Assembly: GCA_003550325.1 (NCBI GenBank)
Contig: QKWP01000049.1
Coordinates: 385,415-449,414 of the forward strand
Direction of reading: 5' to 3'
DNA length: 64,000 nucleotides
Origin: Gigaspora rosea
Lineage: Eukaryota > Glomeromycota > Glomeromycetes > Diversisporales > Gigasporaceae
Position 1 is the stretch's first letter. Each line of letters starts with the position of its first letter. Below, piece by piece: positions 24,582-36,344 of this stretch. Made by a program: the position numbers and the translations under genes. The notes beneath the pieces were generated by a model. It did no database searches. It saw only the letters and a program-made list of their open reading frames with translations, and had not been told where the DNA came from.

Positions 24582-24700
24582 TTAATGGATATCTGTGAAT
24601 ACGGGATATTCCACAGGTTAATAGTAAAATCACGTGGCCTTCGGCCACGTGGTTTTTACTATTATCCTGTGGAATATTCCGTATTACAGATATCCATTAA
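24582..24700. repeat. Near-perfect hairpin with GC-rich tip
   Basis: ttaatggatatctgt at the left pairs with acagatatccattaa at the right, and the centre is gtggccttcggccac. It ends 22 bases before the start codon of the recombinase gene. It resembles other GC-tipped hairpins at 34239-34366, 52758-52822 and 52871-52961. Confidence 0.75.
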
Positions 24701-24722
24701 ATAACTTGCTTATCCCATAGGT

Positions 24723-26724
24723 ATGGCATATACACCAGTGGAATTACGTCATTTGTCATACTTTCTTAATAAGGTAAGATATTTAAATAAAATTAGATCG
24801 ATCTTTTTTTTTTCTTTTTTACATATCGATATACATTTACATTTTTTTATGAATAGATACATTTTATAATGAGAGTTAATGCCGCACCTACCAATGATAA
24901 GGTTCTTGAATTACAAAACCTCTCCCATGTTAAGAACACTGATAAGTGCACTGCAAAGTGGTTACGTTCAGTTGAACGTTTTTGTGAAACTGCAAATTAT
25001 GAAACTCGTCTTGAAAATATTGGGGAGCTAACTGAATTAGAAGATTTTCTTTGCAGGTTTCTTACCTGGTTAAAACGGTTGGATGAAAATGACTATAAAG
25101 CAAAAAGTCTGCATAACTGTTATTTCTCTCTAGCCCGCTATTTGAGAGAGTATAGTGTGATCAAGCCATGCAACCTGCGGGATTCGTATCATTTTAGCAA
25201 AACCTTATGGACACTTGATAGTAAAATGAAGAAGCTTCAAAGAAAAGGTTTAGGAGAAACTGAAAAAGCATCAGCATTAACTTCGGAGGAGATTTTTCAT
25301 ATACTAGATCATAAGACAATGCAACCTGATGATAATGAAGGTTTGACACGATGTGTATTCTTTTGGCTATTACTTCTTTGTAGCCTCCGAGGTGGTAATG
25401 CTGAAAGAATTGCTTTTAATGATATTTCTCGCCGTAATGATGATGGTCTTTATCTAATCTTTAATTACGAGAAAAACAATCAACGCGGTGCATTAAAACG
25501 GAACAAATATGGAAAAAGTTCAGCAAGAAAAATAACAATTCCTCCTGATCAAGCCAATAACCATTTTAAACCAATTAGAGATATTCTATATATGATTTTT
25601 TTACATCCTAATCATGCTTGTGCCTCCTTATTTTTGGAAACGACATGAGCAGAAAAGGGATAATGTCTTTTTTTTTATTGTTTATTTACAGTACTAATAA
25701 TATTTTTTAACTTCTATTTTTATTAGATAAAAAGAAGGGAATTTGGTTTAAATCCAGCCGTATGGGGTCCAATAAATTAAACACAATGATGGCAAAAATC
25801 GCAAGTCTAACGGGTATTAGTCTTGATAACGAGCGTAAAATATCAAATCATTCTTTACATCGAACAGCAATTCAACAGCTCAAAGATCTTGATGTTCCAG
25901 AAGATGAACAAATAGAATTTTCTGGACATTGGAGCCGTGAAGGAATTCGTGCCTACAATAATCCTAATGATAGTCAAAAACTTCGTAATATATCAATGCT
26001 AATTCTCTTGGATGTTGATGATATGCCTTATGAAGAGTTTGAGTATTTTCCTGGATGGAATTATCTGGATTACGAGAAAGATGACCATGACGAAGGTATG
26101 TACATTTTACCATACTCCTTTTTTTTTTAAAAAAAAATTTATTTTTACAATTTTCAACTACAAAAACTTTCTGATGAAACATTGAAAGAACCATCACATG
26201 AACCATTACATGAACCATCATGTGAACCATCAGATAAATTCTCGTATGAACCATCGTACGAACTATTGGATTCGGATGAACAATCGCATGAACAATCACA
26301 TGAACAATCGCATGAACAATCACATGAACAATCGCACGAACAATCGCACGAACAATCGCATGAACAATCACATCATCCAAAAAAAACTTATAATTCAAAG
26401 GCATTATGCAAATCAAAGCTATTCGAACTATTTAAGCCACCTGCACGTATATCAACTTCATTAAACAAACCATCACACATCCTCAAACCTTCTAATCTTT
26501 CCAATATTCAATAATCATCAAATATTCAGCAACAATCGAATATTCAGCAACCATTACATAACTCTTGGCCTTCATATTCAAGATCCTCTATGTCATCAAA
26601 TGAATTATCTGATCGCTTTTCTCCTTACATTCCTCCAACTTATCAAGATATTATAAATTATAACAATAAAAATGCAAAGAATAGTGATAAGGAAATTCAT
26701 TACCATTTCCATTACCATTTTTAA
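24723..26724 (+). pseudogene. Crypton-like tyrosine recombinase, decayed
   Basis: Exon 1 (24723-24773) splices by GT-AG to 24857. The reading then runs to a stop at 25646-25648; a later part resumes at 25727 after an acceptor. The N-terminal part is a phage-integrase-like core-binding domain; the catalytic part has box I Arg (LCSLRGGNAER), a box II that reads NHSLHRT where the usual form is HxxR (here HxxH), then SGHW and a Tyr in GIRAYNNP. This matches eukaryotic Crypton-type recombinases, which insert circular DNA. The junction near 25620-25727 is unresolved: a phase-compatible GT at 25665 leaves two in-frame stops. A further stop lies at 26128. The tail has about ten SHEP/SHEQ repeats (26182-26360), a Gln-to-stop at 26512-26514, and ends in HFHYHF. 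It looks like an inactive relic. A long minus-strand frame over the repeats is a shadow. Confidence 0.75.
26190..26370 (+). repeat. 12-bp coding minisatellite (HEQS units)
   Basis: catgaacaatcg/a units repeat in tandem inside the recombinase tail, preceded by related catgaaccatca units. The period is a multiple of three, so all frames stay open; this creates the spurious frames on both strands. Confidence 0.8.
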
Positions 26725-26940
26725 TTTTTAATTGTGCAATGTAAAATGTAATGTAAATGTTATCAAATGTAATAAAAATGCAAGATTTTTTATTGCATTT
26801 ATTGCTTTTATTAACGACAATTTTAAAATCAAGTTCTGGCCATTAATCACGTGCATTTATTATAACGAATTTATTAATAACATATAAATACTTATTAATA
26901 ATGTATGAGAATACGTAAAATTTTTTTCACCAGTGTATAC
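26725..26940. other. 3' flank of recombinase relic
   Basis: AT-rich; no feature beyond a probable 3' untranslated end. Confidence 0.3.
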
Positions 26941-27235
26941 ATAGTACCCATGGAATAATAATCGATATATAACAGTTAATCGTTTTATATCGATTAAAAA
27001 TAACGATATATATCGATTAACGGTTAAAAATCGATATATATCTAAATCAATATATCATTTTCTATATTAAATCGTTATATATCTACAAATCGATTATAAT
27101 CAGAATTATTTAAAACAATATATAACGATTAACAGATCTTTAACAATTGCACAGGTAATTACTTGAAACGATATATAAGATTAACAGATCTTTAACGATT
27201 ACACAGTGTTTTGACCATGTTACAAAAATTTCATC
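26941..27235. repeat. ATCGATATAT palindromic repeat
   Basis: Repeated, self-complementary cgatatata/tatatcgat and ttaacgatt motifs. Similar tracts border the long repeats at 29800-29940 and 35880-36190. Confidence 0.6.
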
Positions 27236-29940
27236 CCTAGATCACCGGGTAAAAAAAAAAAAAAAAGGAAAATTTCAAAAAAAAGTATGTTAAAAAAAGA
27301 GAGAAAGACAAGCTAAAGAAAACTGGTATAGGAAAAAAAAAAAAAAGCGTTTTGCTCTATTTTTTATTCTCTCTCCCTTTTTTCTCTTCTCTCCCTTTTT
27401 TCTTTCTTCCTTTTCTTCTCTTTCTTTTTTTTTCTCTTCTTTTCTTTTTCTTTCTTTCTCTTTTTTTTTTTCTCTTTTTTTTTCTTCTTTTTTTTTTTAT
27501 ATTTCGAATTGTTTCAAAATATTTTAGATCAGTAGATCTGTACTCTGGATCATACCAAGAACACGTTTAACTATTATTTTTGAAATGTTTCGAAATGGTT
27601 CGAAATGTTTTGATGATCATAGTACAAGATCAGATTAGATCTTTGTTTATTTTTTTTGTTTATAATTTAGATCTTCTATCAATTTTACATTTTTTCTTCG
27701 GTTTCCTTTTGTTTTTTTGTTTTCGTTTAGTTTCGTTTAGTTTCATTTTGTTTTTTTTTTATTTATATTTTTTTTTATTTTTTAATTTTTTTACTTTATT
27801 TTTACACTTTACCACTAGCACTTTGCAAGAATCCAATAACTTTCTAGCACTTTGCACAAGCCAACTCAGCCTTTCAACACTTTGCAAGAACACACAACAC
27901 CTTTCTCTAGCAATTTCGAACATTCAAGAATGCAAGTTTTTGCAAGTATTTGCAAGTTTTCACAAGGTTTTGTTTTATTTATTTTTTCATTTCATGTTGT
28001 TTGTTTTTGTTTTTATTTTTTAATTTATTTTATTCTAGCACTTTGCAAATACCTTCGACGATTTCTGAATTGCAAAACACGAACTCGAAATGGAGTTTTG
28101 GGCTTGGTTTATTTTTTTATTTAGTTTGCTTACATTTTTGTTTTTTGTTTGTTTTCTTTTTTTTTTATTTCAGAACTTTGCAAGAAAAAACCGCTTAACT
28201 AACGAATATAATCAAATATAAGCAAATATAAGCGAAATATAAGTTTATTTTTTCATTTTTGTTTTTTTTGTTATTTTTTTTGTTTGTTTTTTGTTTGTTT
28301 TTTTTACTTATTTTTTTAATTTTATTTTATTTTATTTATTCCTTACTTCTTTTGGAACTTTGCAAGAAAACGATCTAACTTTCTGGGACTTTGCAAGAAG
28401 TAGCGAATATAAGCAAATATAAGCAAATATGAACAAATATAAGCAAATATGAGTAAACATAAGGAATATAATAGTTTATTTTTTTATTTTTTTTTGGTTT
28501 GTTTTTTTTGAATTTATTTTTTTTTGTATTTTTTTTATTATAATATATAATATATGTAATATTTAAAATATAATATATGGGGTGTGGCGACATAGTGTAG
28601 TTGGTTTGTTGTCACCTCTCCAAGTAGCTATAATAAAAGGTATAGAGTTCAAATCCTACTGGAGACGATTTTGAAATAATTTATCTGCATTACGGTAACC
28701 TGAACTCTTAGCTCGGATGTACAAATCTGTTTTCTGGGTTACACCAACACGTATTGAGAGCCATGGGTCCGCCGGGCGTATAGATCCTGGGGAGCGCAGG
28801 CGCTGTGTTATGCACAAAACCGTAGGACAACAGGGAACCATACTTGGCAAGACCCGAGTAAAGAGGTAGCTGACTTTCGACGGTACCTAAACAGGAATCG
28901 GACAGGGACTGACCGGTTCGGACTGACCGGAAGTGAACTTACGACAAAAGGGTTATGCAGACCCTACCAACCGGACTGCCGGGGTCGCACCGAGGAAAAT
29001 GACATGTGTTGTGAAATCGTGTACCAGGGGATGGGAGCCCCTGGGTTTGCCAGGGCAGACTAACCCTTCCGGGTCCTCGAATTGGAAGTAGAGAAGCAAC
29101 AGGAGGAAAGAAGGTTCCTGGGGAAAGAAACTGAAAGCGGAACGGGACGGTACTGGGGTCATGTGAACTTTACAAGGGCAGAAGTAGGTAATGACTAGGG
29201 TAATCCCTGGTTGCTACTGAAGAGTAGGTAATACCTGCGTGGGACGGGAAAACACTCTACCAAGTTTCCCACTGAGGATAAACTAGTCCTAAGAGTGCAG
29301 CTAGTATCTGGTACGAACTCCAGGTTTAGTAGCTGGTGGCTGTGCCAGTGACACAAGATCGACTGGCAGGAGGACAGAAGATCAGAGGGTTTAAATAGGC
29401 AATGCCAGTACGTGGGTTGCAGGTATGGCAGCTAGGGTAGGACCTTCAGGTGGCTACTTAAATAGGCAACCAAAAGTTGCAGGTGAGGCTAGTTGTACTC
29501 TCGTCAATGTACGAATGTCGGCATCCTCCATGTAGGGGCCGTGGTCTAAAATAAAAGCCAATCCCCAAAGTGGGCACTGTGACACCAAAAAAAAATATAT
29601 ATATAATATATAATAAAAAATAAAATTTTATATTAAATAGCGAAAACTTGCGAATATTGTATATTTAATAATTTAAAATACTATATAATAATAATAATAA
29701 ATAAAAAAAATTATAATTAAATTGCGAAAATATGCGAAAACTTGCGAAAACCTGTAAAATGTTCAAAAAGTATGATTATGTGAATATAATAATTATTAAT
29801 TGATATCACTATCGATAGTAATCGATTAACCGGATATGTATCGATTACTATCACAATCGATAGTAATCGATAGGAGTGTTGATTATCGATATATATCTTA
29901 CCGGTTAGTAATCAATATATACCTGTATATAAAATTTGCC
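27236..29940 (+). repeat. Long low-complexity repeat, copy A
   Basis: A pyrimidine tract (27350-27500) is followed by T-rich DNA with repeated actttgcaaga and aatataagcaaat motifs, then an AT end with gcgaaaacttgcgaaaacct, then cgattactatc repeats. The same order is found inverted at 35880-38625 with high similarity. Frames in the T-rich part are Phe/Leu runs and are not genes. It is split by a GC-rich insert at 28579-29595. Confidence 0.75.
28579..29595 (+). mobile_element. GC-rich tRNA-headed repeat (SINE-like, ~1 kb)
   Basis: It starts with a tRNA-like head holding candidate RNA polymerase III boxes: A box tagtgtagttgg (28593-28604) and B box gagttcaaatcc (28645-28656). About 900 bp of body follow, far more GC-rich than all surrounding DNA, ending in an A-run after gacacc. 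The body has internal repeats (agtaggtaat, twice; ttaaataggcaa..ttgcagg, twice). Minus-strand frames here are short and not conserved in the second copy. The head, body and A-tail order is SINE-like, but 1 kb is long for a SINE. A decayed copy lies at 41679-42365. Flanking AT repeats (ataatatat) could be a target duplication but are too simple to prove it. Confidence 0.65.
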
Positions 29941-31080
29941 GATGATGTTGTTGACTAAACTAGTAATTGTTGGTACTTAGTATTGGTTCATTATACTTGT
30001 GGCTTGAGAGATGATATACAGTAGGGGACATTATTATAGAAGCTTTTTAAAAATTTATATTGAGCTAAATAAACAAGATATAATTCTAAAAATTGTACAA
30101 ATAATATTTAAATTTATAGCTTTTAAATAAAAAAAGTTTACAAAATTCTATATAGTAGTTTTAAGTTATTCAAGGTTACATAGCTTAGTGTAATGTTATA
30201 TATATGAAACTAGTAATTTTAAAAAATTAGTTATTTTAATTGCTATAGTATATATAAAAAAATTTTTATTAAGTAAATTAAATATAATTATACTAGTACG
30301 ATCACGTTTCTTGTGTAACAAGAAATGTGGAGGGATGGTTTCCATTCAACTTTTTTGATGTTCGCTATGCTGATTTTTGAAGAATCCTTTTTTAGTATAG
30401 GTAATAGTTTTCATTTTTCTAAATCAGGCAAGGTTATAGTAATTCTGATAACACGAGATGATAATACGTGCATGCGTTATGTATATTAAACAATGGTGTG
30501 GGAAGTATATTCGTAATTGTGTAAATATGTTGTAATCTGTAGATTATATACTATACTTGTCAAAAATGACATTTATATCTTGTAATTGACTAATAGTATA
30601 AGAAATTATGTCTGTTTAATATTGCTAATTGTATTCCTAATAAGGGAGTTATGTAATCGATGTTTGATTTTAATCAGTTATCAATACTGATAAAATGTTT
30701 TTTGCACTTTGACATTTTTGATTTGCTAATCCAAAAACCGTAATCAGACTATGAGAAAATTTAAAATATGATTAGTTATGACAATTCAATATTGTAATAG
30801 ATTTGTCATAATTTATAATGATTTATCACTATGAATTAATAATAAAAAATTGACTTTTGACTATTATGCACATTTTGTATTTTTTTGAGATTTAAAAAAT
30901 CAACTTCTGTTTATCATGTACATATTGTATCTTTGAGATATGGACAATATTAATAACATGCGTTAGTGAGTCGTAATGTTGTTAGCCGAAATTGTTTTAT
31001 GTTTGCTTTGCCTGCTTGCTGCGTGTTTCTCTCAATTTTCCTTACTGTAGAAATATTTCGACATTTGATATTTTGGCTGC
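29941..31080. other. Non-coding stretch
   Basis: No gene supported. One short hairpin (acgtttcttgtgtaacaagaaatgt) lies near 30303-30327. Confidence 0.4.
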
Positions 31081-31172
31081 CGAAATGTCTAAATATTGCC
31101 GAGATCCTAAATTATGCCGAAATGTCTAAATAATGTCGAAATGCCTAAATAATATCGAAATGTCTAAATTAA
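31081..31172. repeat. Tandem CGAAATGTCTAAAT repeat
   Basis: About five degenerate units of 18-20 bp (cgaaatgtctaaata, ccgaaatgtctaaataatgt). Related words recur at 32550-32740. Confidence 0.65.
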
Positions 31173-31596
31173 AATATATATAATAAACATATGGGAGCTG
31201 TTAATTAGTCCAACTAAAACCGCTGGTCCTGCGGTCCTCCTTAGAACTGTCTTTTTATGGGACTGACCAAAAAGACTATCAGTTCGAATATAGTTAGCTT
31301 TAAATTATTGTAACGAACATATATAGCCTAATTTTTTGTGATATGCGAGGTTAATTTTTAGAGGCTTAGACAACAATAATAAATTTAAATATTTTAAATC
31401 GGAGTTTTCTTATTTAATGTTTATTTTATATTTTGCGAATTATTAATTTGTTTTTGCTTTCAAACTAAACATTAAATATTTTGGATAAATGACAAATTAG
31501 TATTAGCGTTAGCAATTAAGGTTAGTTATTTTGGTTTTGCTATCACTCACCTTGGTAAAGGCTGGCTCTATCTCCCGCCCACCATCCCTAGTCAGT

Positions 31597-31995
31597 TGTT
31601 GGGCTATGTGGCTGCAGTGGCAGTGCAAGGACCTATTGGTGGATAGTTAGGCTCTGCGGCTGCATAGCAGCTCACGGACCTTAATAGTAGATAGTTAGGC
31701 ACCGCAGCTGCAAGGATCTTATTAATGGATAGTTAGGCTCTGCTGCTGCAATGGCAGTGCAAGGACCTTATTAGTGGATGTTTAGGCTCCGCAATTGCAG
31801 TAGCAGTGTAAGGGCCTTATTTCTGGATAATTAGGCATCGCGGTTACAGTGGCAGTGCAAGAACCTTATTAATCGATAGATAGGCTACACAGCGCTGTAC
31901 AAGACCTTATTAGTAGATAGTTAGGCTCCGTGGCTGCAATGGCAGTGCAAGGACCTTATTGGTAATTAGTTAAACTCTGCAACTACAGAGAGCTA
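31597..31995. repeat. Minisatellite, ~52-bp unit
   Basis: About eight degenerate units of the form gatagttaggctccgcggct, gcaatggcagtgcaagga, ccttattagtg. It is GC-rich compared with its surroundings. No long frame crosses it. Confidence 0.75.
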
Positions 31996-32551
31996 AAACA
32001 GATGCTGAGGATAATACCGGACAGACTGATTATTAGACTAATTAAATGTCTATAAATTGCACCAACATATTAATTTATTACCTGTTATTATATTCAAATG
32101 ATTAATTTATTACTCCTTCATTGCATAAAGCTACCTCTAAACAAATGTCTAAATCTGTCTATTATTATTAGAACTAGTATAATAATTCGTATTAATTTTG
32201 AAACCATGCATATAATTTTTGCAAATATATTTTTATGCGAGCATGCTAGCATAATGCAGGTCAATTTATCTCAAGCATTTGGAAGTTCCCAACTGGAAAA
32301 TTATTATAAATTATGAACAAGGTCAAGAGTGGAACAAAATTCCTTAATATTCCAACAATATAGCGTTTTTTATAAACCAGGTATAATACTGCGCATTATG
32401 TGCATTTTGTATAAAAAGCACTGAATATCTTATCACTAATTAAGATTAAATTTATACTTAGTTGTGCTTTGTCTTTAAAGTTCAATGTGCAGTAGTAATA
32501 ATATAATATTCAATTTATTTATAAATAATGTTATTGTTTATATTTAATTTA

Positions 32552-32740
32552 AACATTTAGTCACATAGTATTTTATTTAGTCAACTATTTAGACATTTAG
32601 TTACATAGTATTTATTTAGTCAACTATTTAGGCATTTAGTTAAATTTAGACTTTTGACATGTCAAAAAAAAAATAATGTCATGTCGAAATATATTTAGAC
32701 ATTAATTGCCTAAATGGTTGACTAAATTAAGTATTTCAAC
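32552..32740. repeat. Two 39-bp direct repeats plus partial inverted copies
   Basis: A unit acatttagt(c/t)acatagtatt..atttagtcaactatttag occurs twice in tandem. Downstream, gacattaattgcctaaatgg and ttgactaaat are partial inverted copies. Confidence 0.55.
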
Positions 32741-32814
32741 CAACAACATTAGTGAGTCGCATACTGTGTGTCACCAGAATGGTAGGTTTATAATGGCAAA
32801 TCATGATAGAAGTC

Positions 32815-33000
32815 AATGCGAACTAATTCAACCCTAACCACATATTGAGATTATTAGAATAGTGAGCAAGTTTTGTAATTTAAAGTAATTCTTAATAGAA
32901 GCCACAATAATTTCATTGCAAACTCAGTCTAAAAACCTATTATATACCGGTAAGTTTGTAACAGAATTTTTATAGTAATTTACGATAAAATTTCAGGTTA
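32815..33000. repeat. Degenerate ~100-bp tandem repeat
   Basis: Same family as 2530-2830 (aactaattcaaccctaacc, gtaacagaattttta). Confidence 0.45.
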
Positions 33001-33949
33001 TTGTATAACAAGACACTAACAAAATAAATATGTATATCAGTGTGTAGTGCGAATTTTAAATACTGCTGGGCACAGTATATATTGCCCTAGCATTGCATTT
33101 TAATAGTACATTGTGAAGTAGTGATAATCAGTTAACAGATGAAATACTATAACAACACCACTATCTAATCAAACTAATGTCCTTTAACAGTGCAAGACTC
33201 TTGATCCTCGAATTGGCAGGCAGAAAAAGGCATAGTTGATTTGGTCCAGGTCTCGAGGTTCATATAGGTCTTGCTGCAGCGTATTCAAACGAGATAAGTT
33301 TTTCTTATGTTTTTATTGAGTGTCTTGTGTGGGTGGTCTCAAATCCACTCTATTTATTTAATTTTCTTTTCTTGAACTAGAGCATAAGGGTTAAAAGGCT
33401 TAAATACAATCATTAATATTATTAACGATTGTCACAGGATCAAGGGCGAAATTGGGCAGATGCAAGTGATTAATCGAACAATTGAGGTGATTGATTGTTT
33501 GATAAATTGGGAAATCAAGGAGGAATGTTTAATCAATTAATCTTTTGTATAAAAGGTGATTAGTACAATCTTTCTTCTTTTAACTAAATGGAGTTTTAAA
33601 TACAGGTTATAATAAACACACAACTTTTACTTGGAATAACAAATATTCCATGGGTACAGGGTAAGTTCACTATAATATACCTCTGTCAGTACTATGACAC
33701 TTATAATACCAAGGCTAGACTATATACATTGTTTTCGAAAAAAGGAGAATGGATAAATACGAGCAGCAAAATGCCAAGGGCATACCGGTTTAACTATAAA
33801 GGCGAAGCTACATGTGGTAAAATGTTTTAGATTTAAAATTATTTTTGCCCAAATTGCTGACTACATACTATAGTAACAATAATAGTAAGTTTTATTTCAG
33901 CTTTTTACAATTACTCAATATAAATTTGAATAATTTTGATTTCTAATTT
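33001..33949. other. Non-coding stretch
   Basis: No gene or strong repeat recognised. Confidence 0.35.
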
Positions 33950-34210
33950 AGACTAAACTACATAGAAGTTTCAATAATTCAAATACAAATTGATTCAACC
34001 TTAACCAATAGAATCACAGGAAGAGTAAGTTCTATAGCAAAGTTTTACAGTAACACACAATAGTAATCACAATAATTTAAATACAAACCAACTTAACCAT
34101 ATACTGGAATAGCAAATAAGTTCTGAAACAGATTTTTTGCAATAAACTGGAATTGTGATAATTTCACAAAAAGCTGAACTAATTCAATCTTAACTTAAAT
34201 ATCAAAAAAT
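33950..34210. repeat. Degenerate ~100-bp tandem repeat
   Basis: Third array of the family at 2530 and 32815 (caaattgattcaaccttaac, ccaacttaaccatatactgg, gaactaattcaatcttaac). Confidence 0.5.
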
Positions 34211-34238
34211 TCATAATAATAATGTTTCACTTCATTGG

Positions 34239-34366
34239 GTATTAGTGGATTGATCCTTGATAGTAATAACGAAAATACATGACTGATACTAATTAGCTGC
34301 ATATGCAGCTGATCAGTATCAGTCATGTATTTTTGTTATTACTGTCAAGGATCAATCCACTAATAC
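34239..34366. repeat. 128-bp near-perfect hairpin
   Basis: gtattagtggattgatcctt pairs with aaggatcaatccactaatac; the stem continues through taataac and tacatgactgatact to a centre at gctgcatatgcagc. A typical foldback MITE. Confidence 0.8.
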
Positions 34367-34692
34367 AAGTGACCAAAGATATCAAATAATCAAATATCTT
34401 TTTTCTTTTAAAACATAATATGTAACTCTATTGTAATATTTGTAAAAATAATAAAATCGGGCATTTTACTTAACAAATCTTTGTGTAAAAGTGAGCTGTT
34501 TGTTCTAATATGTTGAGGTTCATTTTGCTTATATTAAATTTATCAGTGCAAAAAAAACAGTATACCTTGATAGGTTAATTGAACAAAATATTCTGAAACC
34601 TAATTATTGCCAAATTGCTGATCGTGCTGGTCCTGCATGGCATAGTATGCTGCACAGCTATCTTATTATATAAAATTTGTTCAGTATAATAA

Positions 34693-35113
34693 GGCTATAC
34701 AAAATAAATTTCTTGGTTTACATAACCCAGCTGGGTCCAAAAATTGAAAACTATAAATTTTTTTTTTTTACTGTAATTAGACAATAGAAATGAGATCATA
34801 GTGGGGTTGTACAATGATAGTACCAAATCAACCTTAACCAAATACAGTATTGTATATCGATTTGCATGTGATAAATTTGTAAGAATCCGGTTTAATGTGT
34901 CAGAGATGAATTTATCTTTGTTTTTATTCATTTCTGGAGGTGGAACTGGGTTGCAAATGAAAGGTTTTATATAACAATTCCATTAGGCATAGAATGTGCA
35001 ACAATTTATTAATTGGATATATAAAAAAATTTTTTTTTAAAAAAAAATACAGGTGGCTGGGTTAAAAATTTTATTTTATGTTATGTAAACCAAGAAATTT
35101 ATTTTGTATGGCC
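34693..35113. mobile_element. MITE, PIF/Harbinger type
   Basis: Inverted ends of ~34 bp (GGCTATACAAAATAAATTTC and its near-complement ending GTATGGCC) are flanked by TAA at 34690-34692 and 35114-35116. The ends are related to the element at 1932-2300 (GGCCAT-CAAA). The minus-strand frame inside is not supported as a gene. Confidence 0.75.
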
Positions 35114-35532
35114 TAAATTATATAATTCTAAATTTTTAAAAACTTTAAAAATTTTAAACTAAATATTATTATTAAATATTTAGTCTGCAATTAAAGGGTA
35201 ATAAGTTTATAGTAAAAATCAGTGGGCATGTGACTAGTTACTTTATATAGTAGTGAAACTGTTCTTAAGAAAAACTCTATAGTAAATGATTGAAAAATAC
35301 TTATATTTTATGATCTATCAAACTGATTTTTATGATTTTACTACTATTAGAAATACAAAAATTAGCTCTACAACTTTCAATTAAATTAAGCAACATAAAT
35401 AAGTTACTTAATAAAAAAACTTTTATATATAGTAGAAGAGCACTATTTATTAGCTAATTTTTTAGAGAATAGAAGTAAAGCAATTATCAGGTCCTATATA
35501 TAATATAATATATATAATATATAAATTTAGGG

Positions 35533-35788
35533 TTTTAGTAAGCAGTGCACCCTTTTTATGTTCTCAAAATTTTACTAGGGTAACCCCTGCTGCATTTTTA
35601 ACAAAAAATGATTTTCTCACAATTCTGTACTAATCTTAATTATAATTCTAACCCTAAACCCTAACTCTAACCCTAACTCTATCTCTAATTATTATTTATA
35701 TTTGTTGCTATAGGGTGCACAGTAGATGCACTGTAGTGCAGGGTGCACAGTAGGTGCACTGTAGTGCAGGGTGCACTGCCTACTAAAA
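35533..35788. mobile_element. MITE with GTGCAC repeats and telomere-like tract
   Basis: ttttagtaagcagtgcaccc at the left and gggtgcactgcctactaaaa at the right are inverted copies with one mismatch. Inside are two copies of gggtgcacagta(g/a)atgcactgt and an interstitial ctaaccctaaaccctaac-like tract near 35648-35685. Confidence 0.65.
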
Positions 35789-36344
35789 TCTATAAATTTA
35801 TATTTATATATTAGATATATTATATTATATATATATTATTTTTAATATTGAATATCTTTTGATCTACATTAGCAAATTTTATATATAGATATATATCGAT
35901 TACTAACTGGTCAGATATATATTGATACTAAATACCCCTGCTGATTTCTATCGATAGTGATAGTAATCGATATATATCTAATATAGATATTAATCGATAT
36001 ATATCTTATCAGATTTATATCGATTACTATCTATATCAGATATATATCGATTATTATCACTATTGATAGAAATTGGCAGGGGTATTTAGTATCGATATAT
36101 ATTTTACCTAGTTAGTAATTGACATATATCTATATATAAAATTTGCCGATTAATCGATATATATCTTATATGATATTAATTAATAATTATTAATTCACAT
36201 AATCATACTTATTGCAAATTTTTAAATGTTTTACAGGTTTTCGCAAGTTTTCGCAATTTAATATAAAATTTTATTTTTTATTTATTATTATTATATTATT
36301 TTAAATTATTCACAATTTAATATAAAATTTTATTTAATTTCTTT

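Noticed and set aside
25964-26416. 150-codon minus-strand frame rich in HAIVHV repeats
   Set aside because: It is the reverse reading of the 12-bp SHEQ minisatellite in the recombinase tail; repeat length is a multiple of three, so all frames stay open.
27352-28198. Four overlapping Phe/Leu-rich plus-strand frames
   Set aside because: They read pyrimidine and T-rich low-complexity DNA; the inverted copy at 37.4-38.6 kb does not preserve the same frames.
28579-28665. A functional tRNA gene
   Set aside because: A and B box-like motifs are present, but no complete cloverleaf with paired acceptor stem could be drawn; it is better read as a SINE-type head.
28656-29162. Two minus-strand frames in the GC-rich repeat
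   Set aside because: Short, opposite to the tRNA-like head, and not preserved in the second copy at 41.7 kb; long open frames are expected by chance in GC-rich DNA.
35640-35695. Telomere
   Set aside because: Only a few degenerate CCCTAA units inside a MITE, far from any end.
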